From NCBI RefSeq assembly GCF_024055715.1, contig NZ_JAMXMV010000031.1, positions 1 through 64,000 on the forward strand: a stretch of DNA of 64,000 nucleotides, read 5' to 3'. The notes under the pieces were generated by a model, which saw nothing but the letters and a program-made list of their open reading frames with translations, ran no database searches and had not been told where the DNA came from. The first letter of the stretch is position 1; each line of letters opens with the position of its first letter. Positions 47,481 to 55,596 of the stretch are shown here, piece after piece. The position numbers were made by a program, and so were the translations under genes. Origin of the DNA: Actinoallomurus soli. Its GTDB lineage: Bacteria > Actinomycetota > Actinomycetes > Streptosporangiales > Streptosporangiaceae.

Positions 47481-48911
47481 ATGACGGCCGTCACCAGCGA
47501 GAGCAGCGGCAGATCCGGCGCGCCGAATGAAAAGCTGAAGGACCTGCTCGAAGAAGCCGGATGGCGTCCGGAAAGCCTTGCGCGCCGCGTCAACGCGGCC
47601 ATCTCAGCAATCAGCCGGGAAAATCGCCAAATCCACCATAAGACTCCCTACCGCTGGCTGAATCGCGGTGAGGTCCCTCATGCGCCGGTGCCCGAGGTCG
47701 TTGTGTGGCTTCTCGCCGAAGCCACTGGACGTGATCTGACGTTCGACCAGGTATGGCCTCGCGGGGCATCGCGCTCTTCGCTGCTCTTGCCCGCCGACCA
47801 CCGCCTCGATCTACCCTGGGATGCGGGCGGATTGCTGCGTCTCCTGGAGGAGTGGTCGCATCCGATGCTGACCCGGCGGACATTCATGGTGGTCTCCGGT
47901 ACGACACTGACACGCCATGCGTGGCAGTGGTCCGAAGCACCGGTCCCGGTCCTCACCTCGGCCGCGCGGGAGGGGGATCGCGTCACCGCGTCGATGCTCG
48001 AACTCGTCGAGGACATCGTCGCGCGATGCCGTCGTCTGGACGAGCGGCACGGTGCCGCGGGTGCCGCCTTCGTGGCCGACCAGTTCGCATGCGTGTCGCG
48101 GTTACTACGGCGGTCCCGATACGACGCGCGAACCGGTCGGCGGCTTACCTTCGCCCTTGGCCAACTCGCCCAGACCTCCGGGTTCATGGCGTTCGACTCC
48201 GCCCGAGACGGCGAGGCACAGCGCTGGTACCTGACCGGTCTTCGCGCGGCGCACGCCGCCGATGACCGCGCGCTGGCCGCGAGCATCCTGGGCCTGATGA
48301 GCAATCAGGCGACGGAGATCGGCGAAGTGGGGGATGCGCTGCAGCTCGCCACGGCCGCGCAGGAGGCCGCCTCGCGGGCTCCGTCGACGGTGCGGGCGCT
48401 CATCGCCGCGCGCAGCGGTCTCGCCAGCGCGGCCGCCGGGGATCTGGCGACCTTCCAGCGATTGCGGGAGCAAACGCTGGACCTGCTCGAACGCGCGAAG
48501 GACCGTGGAGAGGTCGCTCCGGACTGGGCCGGTTACGTCACCCCGACCGAACTCGATGCCATCGCCGGGCGATGCATGGTCGTCCTGGCCCGGCGAATGC
48601 CCACGCGCCAGGGCCGTCTGCTGGCGGAGGCCGAAGGCCTGCTGCGCGGGCGGGCACAGACCGATCCGTCCGGCGAGCCACAGCGGTCGGCGTTCCGGCA
48701 CGGCGCGTGGCTCGGGCTGGCCCATGCCCAGGCCGGCGACCTGGACCAGGCCGTGGGCGCGGCGCGCCGTGCCGTCGACCGGCTGCCCGGCGTCACCTCG
48801 GCGCGCAGCGTCGGCCTCCTGCAGCGCCTTGGCCGCGAACTGGCCCCGCATGCACGCCGATCGCCCGACGTGAAGGGCCTCCTTCATGATCTCGAACGAA
48901 GACTGACGTAA
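47481..48911 (+). CDS. HTH/TPR transcriptional regulator of actinomycete type
   Basis: A 476-residue protein. ATG 47481 is preferred, with AGGTGG upstream; a GTG nine bases earlier is possible. The N-terminal 75 residues carry an Xre-like HTH: KLKDLLEEAGWRPESLARRV, then HHKTPYRWLNRGEVPHAPVP, where HHKTPYRWLNRGEVP is the characteristic motif. A TRRTF segment (LTRRTFMVVSGTTLTRHAWQ) and a helical TPR-like C-terminal region (SILGLMSNQATEIGEVGDAL; AHAQAGDLDQAVGAARRAVD) follow. It resembles regulators that respond to peptides or metabolites in development. The divergent small-gene operon may be its target. A terminator lies at 48918. Confidence 0.85.
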   Translation: MTAVTSESSGRSGAPNEKLKDLLEEAGWRPESLARRVNAAISAISRENRQIHHKTPYRWLNRGEVPHAPVPEVVVWLLAEATGRDLTFDQVWPRGASRSSLLLPADHRLDLPWDAGGLLRLLEEWSHPMLTRRTFMVVSGTTLTRHAWQWSEAPVPVLTSAAREGDRVTASMLELVEDIVARCRRLDERHGAAGAAFVADQFACVSRLLRRSRYDARTGRRLTFALGQLAQTSGFMAFDSARDGEAQRWYLTGLRAAHAADDRALAASILGLMSNQATEIGEVGDALQLATAAQEAASRAPSTVRALIAARSGLASAAAGDLATFQRLREQTLDLLERAKDRGEVAPDWAGYVTPTELDAIAGRCMVVLARRMPTRQGRLLAEAEGLLRGRAQTDPSGEPQRSAFRHGAWLGLAHAQAGDLDQAVGAARRAVDRLPGVTSARSVGLLQRLGRELAPHARRSPDVKGLLHDLERRLT

Positions 48912-48917
48912 AGACAA

Positions 48918-48958
48918 CGCGCCTTCTTCCGCCCGTGGATGGAGCGGAAGAAGGCGCG
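48918..48958. terminator. 15-bp stem bidirectional terminator
   Basis: CGCGCCTTCTTCCGC (48918-48932) and GCGGAAGAAGGCGCG (48944-48958) pair perfectly around an 11-nt loop, between the convergent regulator and phospholipase genes. Confidence 0.85.
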
Positions 48959-48981
48959 TGGTCGCCTTGGTGAGGACGGGG

Positions 48982-51006
48982 CTACCAGTGCGGGACCTCC
49001 CTCTGGATCCAGCGCAGGGTCTTCCGGTCGACGATGTCGATTTTCTTGCCGACGATCGACGGGGCCTCGTCGAAGGAGCACCGGTCACCTGAGTTCGTGT
49101 CCTTGCACTCCACCTTGTTGCCGTAGGCGACCAGGAAGGAGTCGCCGGAATGGGTGACGGCCTTCACGGTGACCTTCACCTTCGACGCGCCCTTGGCGCG
49201 GTCGGTGGCGATGGAGACGACGGTGGGAGGCAGGAACCTCTCCCAGTCGTACGTCGCGTCGGCCTTCGAGTACTTCCACTGCGGGTCGAGGAACTCCTTC
49301 CTCAGGTGCGCGACCGCCGCCGGGTCCTCGATGAAGTAGCCGTCGTCCTGCAGGAAGGCCGGGTAGGCGTTCTTGGATCCGAGGTAGAAGACGCGGTCGT
49401 CGACCTCGATCAGCTTGGTGTGCTGGGCGTAGGTGCAGGACTCCTTCGGGTCGTCGCAGTCGATGACCTTGCCCTCGTCGTTCTTCTCCTTGCCCTCCCA
49501 GCGGGGCTTGTCGCTGCTGCGCAGCGAGGCGTACTGGAGGGTGTCCTGCATGACCTGATCGGCCTTCTTGTCGCCGCCCGCCTGCAGCGCGATCCGCTTG
49601 CGCAGCAGGTCCGAGAACTGCCGCATGTTCTTCATGGTGGAGTAGGCGTCCTCGTTGCCGGGCGTGGAGATGACGATCCGGACCTTCACGCCGTGGATCA
49701 TCTTCCTGGCGACGTTGTCGAGGAGCCGCAGATCCGCCAGCGGCTGGACGGCCTTGATGGGGCCGCCGATGCTCGCGCACCAGCCGTAGAGGTCCTGCTG
49801 GGAGAACACGATCGACTTGGTGGCGGTGGCCACCATCTCCCGCAGCGCGGTCTCCTCCGGGTTGACGGTCTGGTAGTCCCGGTCGCGGTTGACCACGTCC
49901 TTGTCGGCGAAGCGCAGCGGGCACTTGGCGTCGTCAGGGTGTTCGAGGTCGGGCAGCTTGTAGATGGAAGAGCCGTCCTTGGACTGGATGCCGACGCCGA
50001 GCCCGCCGACCTCCAGCATGTCGAGGTCGCCGGCCTTCGCGGCGGCGGGCGGGTGCAGGGTCGAGATGCAGCCTCCGCTCGACGGGTACACCCACGATCC
50101 GGTGGTGGCCGCCCAGTTCCACGTGTTGCGGTGGGCGCAGGTCCAGTCCCAGAGCCGATTGACGTAGCCGGTCGCCGACGCGGCCGCGGGGCCCCGGATG
50201 GCCATCATCATGTCGGTGACGGGTTTGGGGGTCTGGACGTAGTTGTCGGTGTAGGTGTTGACGCCGCCGGTGATGACGGTCCTCCCGTCGACCACGAACA
50301 GCTTGGAGTGGTTCCAGGAGGGCGTGTAGCCGCCGACGGGGACGCCCGGTGTTCCCGAGTACGAGGTGGTCATCGTTGCCACGTTGAACGTGATGTTGCG
50401 GGCCGAGGCGCCGATGGTCTTCTTCGCGGCGTCGATCCAGTCGTCGCCGTTCACCGTGGCGGGCAGGACCGGCGCGCCCAGCAGCATCCTGAAGGTGATC
50501 CGGTGCTTCTCCGATGCCTTCTTCAGCCCGGCGACGATGGCGTCGCGGAAGTAGCCGTCCGGGAACGTACGGCACGGGGAGGGCAGCGGCAGGACCAGCT
50601 TCTCCGGGCAGCCGAGCGAGGTGATGTCGACGGTGCTGGTCGCCTCGCCGATGTTCTCGGTGATCTTGCTCAGGAGCCGCTTGGTGCCCGGCCGGTCGGC
50701 GGGCGGGCAGGGGTCGTGTCCCCAGCACTGCGGGGTCTGCAGTAGCCAGTCCCCGGCCGATTCGTCGAGCCGGTTGCCGTGACTGCGCTCCCAGACCTGG
50801 TGTTCCAGGCCCGGCGACACCTGCCTGACCGCCCTCTCGATCCGGTCGAGGTAGGGCGTCGGCGAGACCGCGATCCCGGCGGCGCGGTGGGTCGCCGCCG
50901 GGGCCGTCGGCGACGCCGTGGCCGAGGCCGCGTCGCGGGTGGCCGCCGGCGAGGAGACGGCGGCGGCGACCGCGGCCGCCGCCGCCGCGATGATGATCGT
51001 CTTCAT
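48982..51006 (-). CDS. Secreted phospholipase D-like (HKD) protein
   Basis: A 674-residue precursor with a short Ala-rich signal peptide (IIIAAAAAAVAAAVSSPAA). Two HKD motifs are complete: WNHSKLFVVDGRTVITGGVN at about residues 250-270 and YAQHTKLIEVDDRVFYLGSK at about 565-585, the latter followed by N. Together they form one phosphodiesterase active site. TSLGCPEKLVLPLPSPCRTF and other paired cysteines suggest disulfides, as expected outside the cell. Its C-terminal 90 residues (KVKVTVKAVTHSGDSFLVAY) look like a separate beta-domain. Substrate (phospholipid or nucleic acid) is not evident. It stands alone. Confidence 0.88.
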   Translation of the reverse strand: MKTIIIAAAAAAVAAAVSSPAATRDAASATASPTAPAATHRAAGIAVSPTPYLDRIERAVRQVSPGLEHQVWERSHGNRLDESAGDWLLQTPQCWGHDPCPPADRPGTKRLLSKITENIGEATSTVDITSLGCPEKLVLPLPSPCRTFPDGYFRDAIVAGLKKASEKHRITFRMLLGAPVLPATVNGDDWIDAAKKTIGASARNITFNVATMTTSYSGTPGVPVGGYTPSWNHSKLFVVDGRTVITGGVNTYTDNYVQTPKPVTDMMMAIRGPAAASATGYVNRLWDWTCAHRNTWNWAATTGSWVYPSSGGCISTLHPPAAAKAGDLDMLEVGGLGVGIQSKDGSSIYKLPDLEHPDDAKCPLRFADKDVVNRDRDYQTVNPEETALREMVATATKSIVFSQQDLYGWCASIGGPIKAVQPLADLRLLDNVARKMIHGVKVRIVISTPGNEDAYSTMKNMRQFSDLLRKRIALQAGGDKKADQVMQDTLQYASLRSSDKPRWEGKEKNDEGKVIDCDDPKESCTYAQHTKLIEVDDRVFYLGSKNAYPAFLQDDGYFIEDPAAVAHLRKEFLDPQWKYSKADATYDWERFLPPTVVSIATDRAKGASKVKVTVKAVTHSGDSFLVAYGNKVECKDTNSGDRCSFDEAPSIVGKKIDIVDRKTLRWIQREVPHW

Positions 51007-51085
51007 GCTCGCCACTCAACCCAGCGGAGCCGCCCGCGCGTTAACGAGCCACACCTCGCTCGGGTAAAGCTTGGGCGCGCGGTGT

Positions 51086-51125
51086 GCCGAGGGTTTTCGT
51101 CGCGAGCACGACGAGAGTTCTCGGC
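51086..51125. terminator. Hairpin of the GCCGAGG-TTTTCG family, copy 2
   Basis: Left arm 51086-51102 and right arm 51109-51125 pair over 17 positions, counting four G-U pairs, around CGAGCA. Directly 3' of the GH74 gene on the minus strand, so probably its terminator. Confidence 0.7.
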
Positions 51126-51133
51126 GTTGAGCG

Positions 51134-53446
51134 CTAGCCGCCCGTACGGTCGCCGTACAGCACGCCTCTTCCGTTCGTTCCTACGTAGACGCGGCCGTAG
51201 ACGCGCGGGTCGCCGGTGATGGCGGCGCCGATGTTGCCCCACTGGTGGGCGTCGTCGTTGATCCGCACCCAGGTGGTGCCGGAGTCGTCGGACCGGAAGA
51301 CACCGCGGACGCCGCCGACCTTGGCGATGACGTACAGCGCCGGGTAGGTCTTGCCGGTCGCGGCCTTGCCGAAGCCGACGTTGTCCGCCTCCTGGACGTT
51401 CGACAGCTTCGTGAACGTCGCTCCGGAGTCGGTCGAGTGCCACAGGCCGTACGCCGAGCCGGAGGTGCCGCCGGCCAGCCAGAGGTCGCCCTCGTGTCCC
51501 GCGACCGCCTTGACGTGCCCGGAGGACGGCAGGCCGGTCGCGGCGGTCGCCGTGAACGTCGCGCCGCCGTCCGTGCTCACGTACAACCGGCCGCCGGACA
51601 GGCCGTAGAACTTCTTCGGGTTCACCCGGTCCGCGGCGACCCGCGCGCCGGACGGGATGCCGGACGAGGCGGTCCAGGAGTTGCCGAAGCCGACCGAGTA
51701 GTACACGCCCGTGCCGTCGGGGCTCCACACGAACCGGGACCCGTCCGCCGCCGCCGCGACCGTGCCGCCGCCGGTCACGCCCGGCGGCTCGCTGCCCTGC
51801 CACCAGTCCGCGCCGCCGTCGGTGGAGAAGCCGACCCGGTTGACGCCCGGGCTGGCGGACTTGTCGACGTCGCCGACGCGGACCATCCAACCGGGGTTCG
51901 TCTCGGCGTAGTCGAGGCTCGTCGTGGTGGTCAGGTTCGGCTGGGTGAACATCATCGACGGGATCGCGTCGAGGTTCGTGTGGCGGAAGCCGTCGATGTC
52001 ACCGAGGGCCGACAGCAGGCGCGCGTCGCCGGACGGCGGGCTGATCAGGTCGTTGACCGCGGTCTCCTCCAGGCCCTTGACCATCGGCTTGATGGCGATC
52101 TGCTTCCCGGCGTCCCAGTCCGTCAGGTTCGTCGTGCCGTAGATCGTGGCGCCCGTCCCGTACATCATCCGCGCGGAGTCGAACGGGTCGATCTCCAGCC
52201 CCTCGGTCATCCAGCCGAGCTTGGGCGTCACCTCGGGCGGCGACGGGTACGCGCCGAACGTCAGCCACGGCACCGAGGAGACGTCCTGCGTGTAGCGGAA
52301 CGTACGGTTCGGGTAGCTGCTCCAGTCCCAGATCCGCGTCCAGGTGGCGCCGTTGTTCGTGCTGCGCCAGATCATCGTGTCCGGCCACCAGGAACTGTAT
52401 CCGGTCACCATGAGGGTGCCGGGGTGCTGCCGGTCGACGCTCAGGCCGCTGTACCCGTAGTAGTTGTCGCCGCTGGAGACCGGGATCGGGCTGATGTCGG
52501 TCCACGCTCCGGTCGCGGTGTCGTAGCGCCATACCTGGCCCTTCGATCCGTCGTACGGGCCGCCCTTGTCGCTGGTCGCGAGGTAGAGGTAGCCGTTGGT
52601 GGTGTCGAGGACGCCCTTGTGCGCCAGGTACCCGGTGGGCTGGCCGGCGAGGCGCTGCCAGGTGGAGCCGCCGTCGGTGCTGCGGTAGACGGTGTTCTGC
52701 GGGTCCGCGACGCCGACGTAGATCGTCTTCGTGGCGTTCCCCGCGCTGCCCGTGCGCTTGTCGAACGTCACCCACACGACACCCTGATCGTCGCTGAGGT
52801 AGCCCGAGGAGTCGCTCGGGTCCTGCTGGTACGTGCCGGGGTTCGGGAAGCTCGTCACCTTCGCCCAGGTGGCGCCGTAGTCGGTGCTTCGCCACAGGCC
52901 GTTGCCGCTGGGCGCGCCGAGGTAGAGGACGGCGTCCTTGTTCGGGTCGATGGCGAGGCGTTCGCCCATGCCCCGGCCGGGCATGTTGCCGCCCAGCTTG
53001 AACGGCAGCTGCGTGGCGGTCCAGCTGTCGCCCTTGTCCGTGGACCGCAGGATGGCGCCGTTGTTCGGGTCCCAGCCGTTGGTGTACATGCCGGCGGCCA
53101 CGTACACGCGGTTCGGGTCGACCGGGTCGCTGGCCAGGCTCGCCGCACCCATCCAGCCCCAGTTCGTGAAGCCGATCGAGTCGAGCAGCGGCGTCCAGGA
53201 GGACGTGCTCTGGTTCCAGCGGTACACGCCGCCGATGTCGGTGCGGGCGTAGATCAGGTTCGCCTGCGACTGGTTGAACACGATGCTCGGCACGAACCCG
53301 CCGCCACCGATCTGGACGTTGCGCCAGGTGTACGACTCGGCGGCGGAGGCCGCGCCGCCGACGGCGACCTGACCGGCGAGGCCCGCCAGGACCATGATCA
53401 CGGCCGCCAGCGCGGCCGTGAGCGCGCCGACCGGTTCTCTACGCAT
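51134..53446 (-). CDS. Secreted GH74 xyloglucanase
   Basis: A 770-residue precursor, ATG after GAGAGGAG. The signal peptide is AVIMVLAGLAGQVAVGGAAS. The rest is the tandem seven-bladed propeller pair of GH74: the N-terminal block SYTWRNVQIGGGGFVPSIVF then ARTDIGGVYRWNQS, with the first catalytic Asp in RTDIGG, recurring SxDxGxTW blade motifs (STDKGDSW, STDGGSTW, STDGGATF), and the second catalytic region LSALGDIDGFRH. It cuts xyloglucan internally. Unlike many actinomycete GH74 enzymes it has no CBM2: the chain ends RVYVGTNGRGVLYGDRTGG. Hairpins flank both ends of the gene. Confidence 0.93.
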   Translation of the reverse strand: MRREPVGALTAALAAVIMVLAGLAGQVAVGGAASAAESYTWRNVQIGGGGFVPSIVFNQSQANLIYARTDIGGVYRWNQSTSSWTPLLDSIGFTNWGWMGAASLASDPVDPNRVYVAAGMYTNGWDPNNGAILRSTDKGDSWTATQLPFKLGGNMPGRGMGERLAIDPNKDAVLYLGAPSGNGLWRSTDYGATWAKVTSFPNPGTYQQDPSDSSGYLSDDQGVVWVTFDKRTGSAGNATKTIYVGVADPQNTVYRSTDGGSTWQRLAGQPTGYLAHKGVLDTTNGYLYLATSDKGGPYDGSKGQVWRYDTATGAWTDISPIPVSSGDNYYGYSGLSVDRQHPGTLMVTGYSSWWPDTMIWRSTNNGATWTRIWDWSSYPNRTFRYTQDVSSVPWLTFGAYPSPPEVTPKLGWMTEGLEIDPFDSARMMYGTGATIYGTTNLTDWDAGKQIAIKPMVKGLEETAVNDLISPPSGDARLLSALGDIDGFRHTNLDAIPSMMFTQPNLTTTTSLDYAETNPGWMVRVGDVDKSASPGVNRVGFSTDGGADWWQGSEPPGVTGGGTVAAAADGSRFVWSPDGTGVYYSVGFGNSWTASSGIPSGARVAADRVNPKKFYGLSGGRLYVSTDGGATFTATAATGLPSSGHVKAVAGHEGDLWLAGGTSGSAYGLWHSTDSGATFTKLSNVQEADNVGFGKAATGKTYPALYVIAKVGGVRGVFRSDDSGTTWVRINDDAHQWGNIGAAITGDPRVYGRVYVGTNGRGVLYGDRTGG

Positions 53447-53519
53447 GGACGGACTCCTCTCTCGGCAGCGCCACCGGTGGGAGGGACAGAGGCTGCCGAT
53501 CGAGGACGACGCTCACCCC

Positions 53520-53552
53520 GGCGCGTCGAGACCGTCAACGTTTCGACGCGCC
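53520..53552. promoter_or_regulatory. 10-bp inverted repeat upstream of GH74
   Basis: GGCGCGTCGA (53520-53529) and TCGACGCGCC (53543-53552) are perfect arms around 13 nt containing CGTCAACG, about 75 bp before the GH74 start. It may be an operator or a leader hairpin. Confidence 0.5.
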
Positions 53553-53620
53553 GTTCGATCACCTTTCACGGATCGCCGCTCCGGCCAGCGGAAACGGCGA
53601 CGGGGACGGGCCGGCATGGA

Positions 53621-53746
53621 CACGCCGTTCGACCATGCTCAGGCCGGTCCGGGCACGCCGTTCGACCATGCTCAGGCCGATCCGGGCACGCCGTTCGACC
53701 ATGCTCACGCCGGTCCGGGCACGCCGTTCGACCATGCTCAGGCCGG
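53621..53746. repeat. 33-bp tandem repeat, 3.8 copies
   Basis: Units 53621-53653, 53654-53686, 53687-53719 and a partial 53720-53746 differ from one another by one or two bases; the shared core is CACGCCGTTCGACCATGCTC. The last copy contains the stop codon of the SLATT gene (53738). Both strands stay open through it (11-residue units), but no longer gene is supported. There are no spacers, so it is not a CRISPR. Confidence 0.9.
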
Positions 53747-54325
53747 CTGGTCGGCCGCCCGCCGCGGGGTCTGGAACACGCGGACGATGTCGCTCATGCG
53801 CTCGGTCATGACCTCTTCGGCCCGCTCGACGTACCGGTTGCGCTCGGCGCGGTGCTGCGCCCAGGCGGGGGCGGGAGGAGCGTTGCGGATCACCGCGTGC
53901 CAGCGGGCGGTCAGCTCGTCGAGGACCTGCCGCGCCTGCATGAAGGCGTGGCCGGGCAGGTCGACCTCGCGGGCCTGCCGTGCGGCCGTCTCCACCGACC
54001 GGTAGGCCTTGGCCGCCTCGGCCGCCTGGTTCTCCTTGCGGCCGGGCGCGACCATGCTGACGACCGTGGCGAGGAGCGCGGCGGCCAGCGCCAGCCCGCC
54101 CGCGACCAGGGGGAAGCGGTCGCCGGCGAGGACCAGGCTGCCGGCCACCCCGGCGGCGAGGACGGCGGTGGACCCGAGCCACAGGTTGAGCACCCGCCAG
54201 ATCTTCACCGTCTCGGCCTGGGCGCGCGCCGAGTGCGAGCAGTGCTCCTCGATCCGGTACAGCTCGGCGGCGACCGTCACGCGCCACACGGGTTCGGCTC
54301 CGCCGAAGAGTTCGTTGTCGATCAT
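53738..54325 (-). CDS. SLATT-domain two-helix membrane protein
   Basis: A 195-residue protein. A soluble N-terminal helix (VWRVTVAAELYRIEEHCSHS) precedes two adjacent membrane helices, about 45-68 (LNLWLGSTAVLAAGVAGSLV) and 72-92 (PLVAGGLALAAALLATVVSM), and a long cytoplasmic helical tail (KENQAAEAAKAYRSVETAAR; VERAEEVMTERMSDIVRVFQ). This is the SLATT layout, a predicted pore-forming effector in nucleotide-signalling defence systems, though stand-alone copies exist. No nucleotidyltransferase is adjacent. It follows the GT4 gene by 110 bp on the same strand, and its 3' end lies in the 33-bp tandem repeat. Confidence 0.8.
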   Translation of the reverse strand: MIDNELFGGAEPVWRVTVAAELYRIEEHCSHSARAQAETVKIWRVLNLWLGSTAVLAAGVAGSLVLAGDRFPLVAGGLALAAALLATVVSMVAPGRKENQAAEAAKAYRSVETAARQAREVDLPGHAFMQARQVLDELTARWHAVIRNAPPAPAWAQHRAERNRYVERAEEVMTERMSDIVRVFQTPRRAADQPA

Positions 54326-54435
54326 GGCGTTTCCCCTCGAATACTCGCCGATGATGACGCAGATGATTCAGCGTGTCGTGGCGGCGGCGAAGGGCTCCCG
54401 GCCTAAAACGGGAACACGCTTGACCGAGGGAAGAG

Positions 54436-55596
54436 CTACGCGGTCCCGGTCCGGTGGAGTTCGGCGAGCATCTCGTCCCAGCGGCCGGCGACCTCGGAGA
54501 TGTCGTAGCGCGTCGCCGTGCGCCGGCCGTTCTCGGCGAGCCGCCGCATCTTCTCCGGATCGTCCATGAGGGACAGCAGGGCGTCGGCGAACGCGTCGAT
54601 GTCGCCGTCGGGCACCAGCACGCCGTTCTCACCGGACGTGATGATCTCGCGGGGGCCCTGCGGGCAGTCGAAGGACACCACCGGCACCCCGGCGGCGAAC
54701 GCCTCCACGATCGTCATGCCGAACCCCTCGAACCGCGAGGTGATGACGTGGATGGACGCCTTGGCCAGCTCGCCCTCGATGTCGTTCGTCGGTCCCATGA
54801 AGGCCACGTTGTTGTGCAGGCCCAGGCGGCGGGCCCGCCGGCTCAGCTTGTCGGCCTGCGTTCCCTGGCCGTAGACGCGCAGTTTCCAGTCGGGGCGCTT
54901 CTCGACGACCTTGGCGAACGCGTCGAGCAGCCGGTCGTACCCCTTGACCCGGACCAGCCGGCCGGCGGCGATGACGACGCGGTTGTCCAACCGGGACTGC
55001 GGGCGCGGCCCCGCGGGCAGCCCGTTGCCGATCGTGTAGACCCGGGTCGGGGCGCCGTCGAGCATCCGCGCGTACTCGGCGTGGTCCGCGTCGGTCAGCG
55101 TGACGATCGCGTCGAGCCTCTGGTACGAGTCGCGGATCTCCGCGAGGATGCCGGGCTTGTGCGCGCCGAAGTGCAGGTGCTCCTGGCCGATGAGCGTGAC
55201 GCCGTCGCGGGCCAGCCGCGCGGCGGCGATGTTCAGCCCGGCGCGGGTGGTGACCAGGACGTCGGTCCGCAGGTCGGCGAGGTACCGCGTCAGCGCGCGG
55301 TCGCTCTCGGCGCTGAAGTTGTCGTACGCGCGCTCCTCCGGGTGCAGCAGCGTGCTGGGCTTCTTGAGCCGGGAGGCGACGCCGAACTTCCACCATTTCC
55401 GGGCGTCCGGCCGGAGGTCGACCAGGCTGGACAGCCGCACCCGGTCGGAGAGCGGGAAGAACGGCCTGTCCTTGTGCTGGAATACGCTGACGATCTCGAC
55501 CTCATGGCGCCGGGAGAGCTCGTCCGCCAGGTTGAACGTCGCACGGATCGTGCCGCCCATACCGTACGCGTTCATGATGAGGATGGAGATCTTCAC
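54436..55596 (-). CDS. GT4-family glycosyltransferase
   Basis: A 386-residue GT-B enzyme without membrane segments. The N-terminal domain begins ISILIMNAYGMGGTIRATFN, with the donor-site Gly-rich loop, and includes VLVTTRAGLNIAAARL. The C-terminal domain has VVIAAGRLVRVKGYDRLLDA, then WKLRVYGQGTQADKLSRRA and the conserved E-x7-E signature FEGFGMTIVEAFAAGVPVVS, which binds the nucleotide sugar. It overlaps the upstream gene by four bases. The pair probably modifies a cell-wall polymer or surface glycan; donor and acceptor are unknown. Confidence 0.92.
   Translation of the reverse strand: MKISILIMNAYGMGGTIRATFNLADELSRRHEVEIVSVFQHKDRPFFPLSDRVRLSSLVDLRPDARKWWKFGVASRLKKPSTLLHPEERAYDNFSAESDRALTRYLADLRTDVLVTTRAGLNIAAARLARDGVTLIGQEHLHFGAHKPGILAEIRDSYQRLDAIVTLTDADHAEYARMLDGAPTRVYTIGNGLPAGPRPQSRLDNRVVIAAGRLVRVKGYDRLLDAFAKVVEKRPDWKLRVYGQGTQADKLSRRARRLGLHNNVAFMGPTNDIEGELAKASIHVITSRFEGFGMTIVEAFAAGVPVVSFDCPQGPREIITSGENGVLVPDGDIDAFADALLSLMDDPEKMRRLAENGRRTATRYDISEVAGRWDEMLAELHRTGTA

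Noticed and set aside
53621-53746. CRISPR array
   Set aside because: The units are strictly tandem with no spacers, and no cas genes are present in the window.
51245-54406. Very long plus-strand open frame antisense to the GH74 and SLATT genes
   Set aside because: Same reason: low-complexity Arg/Val/Gly-rich translation with no domain, opposite well-defined genes.
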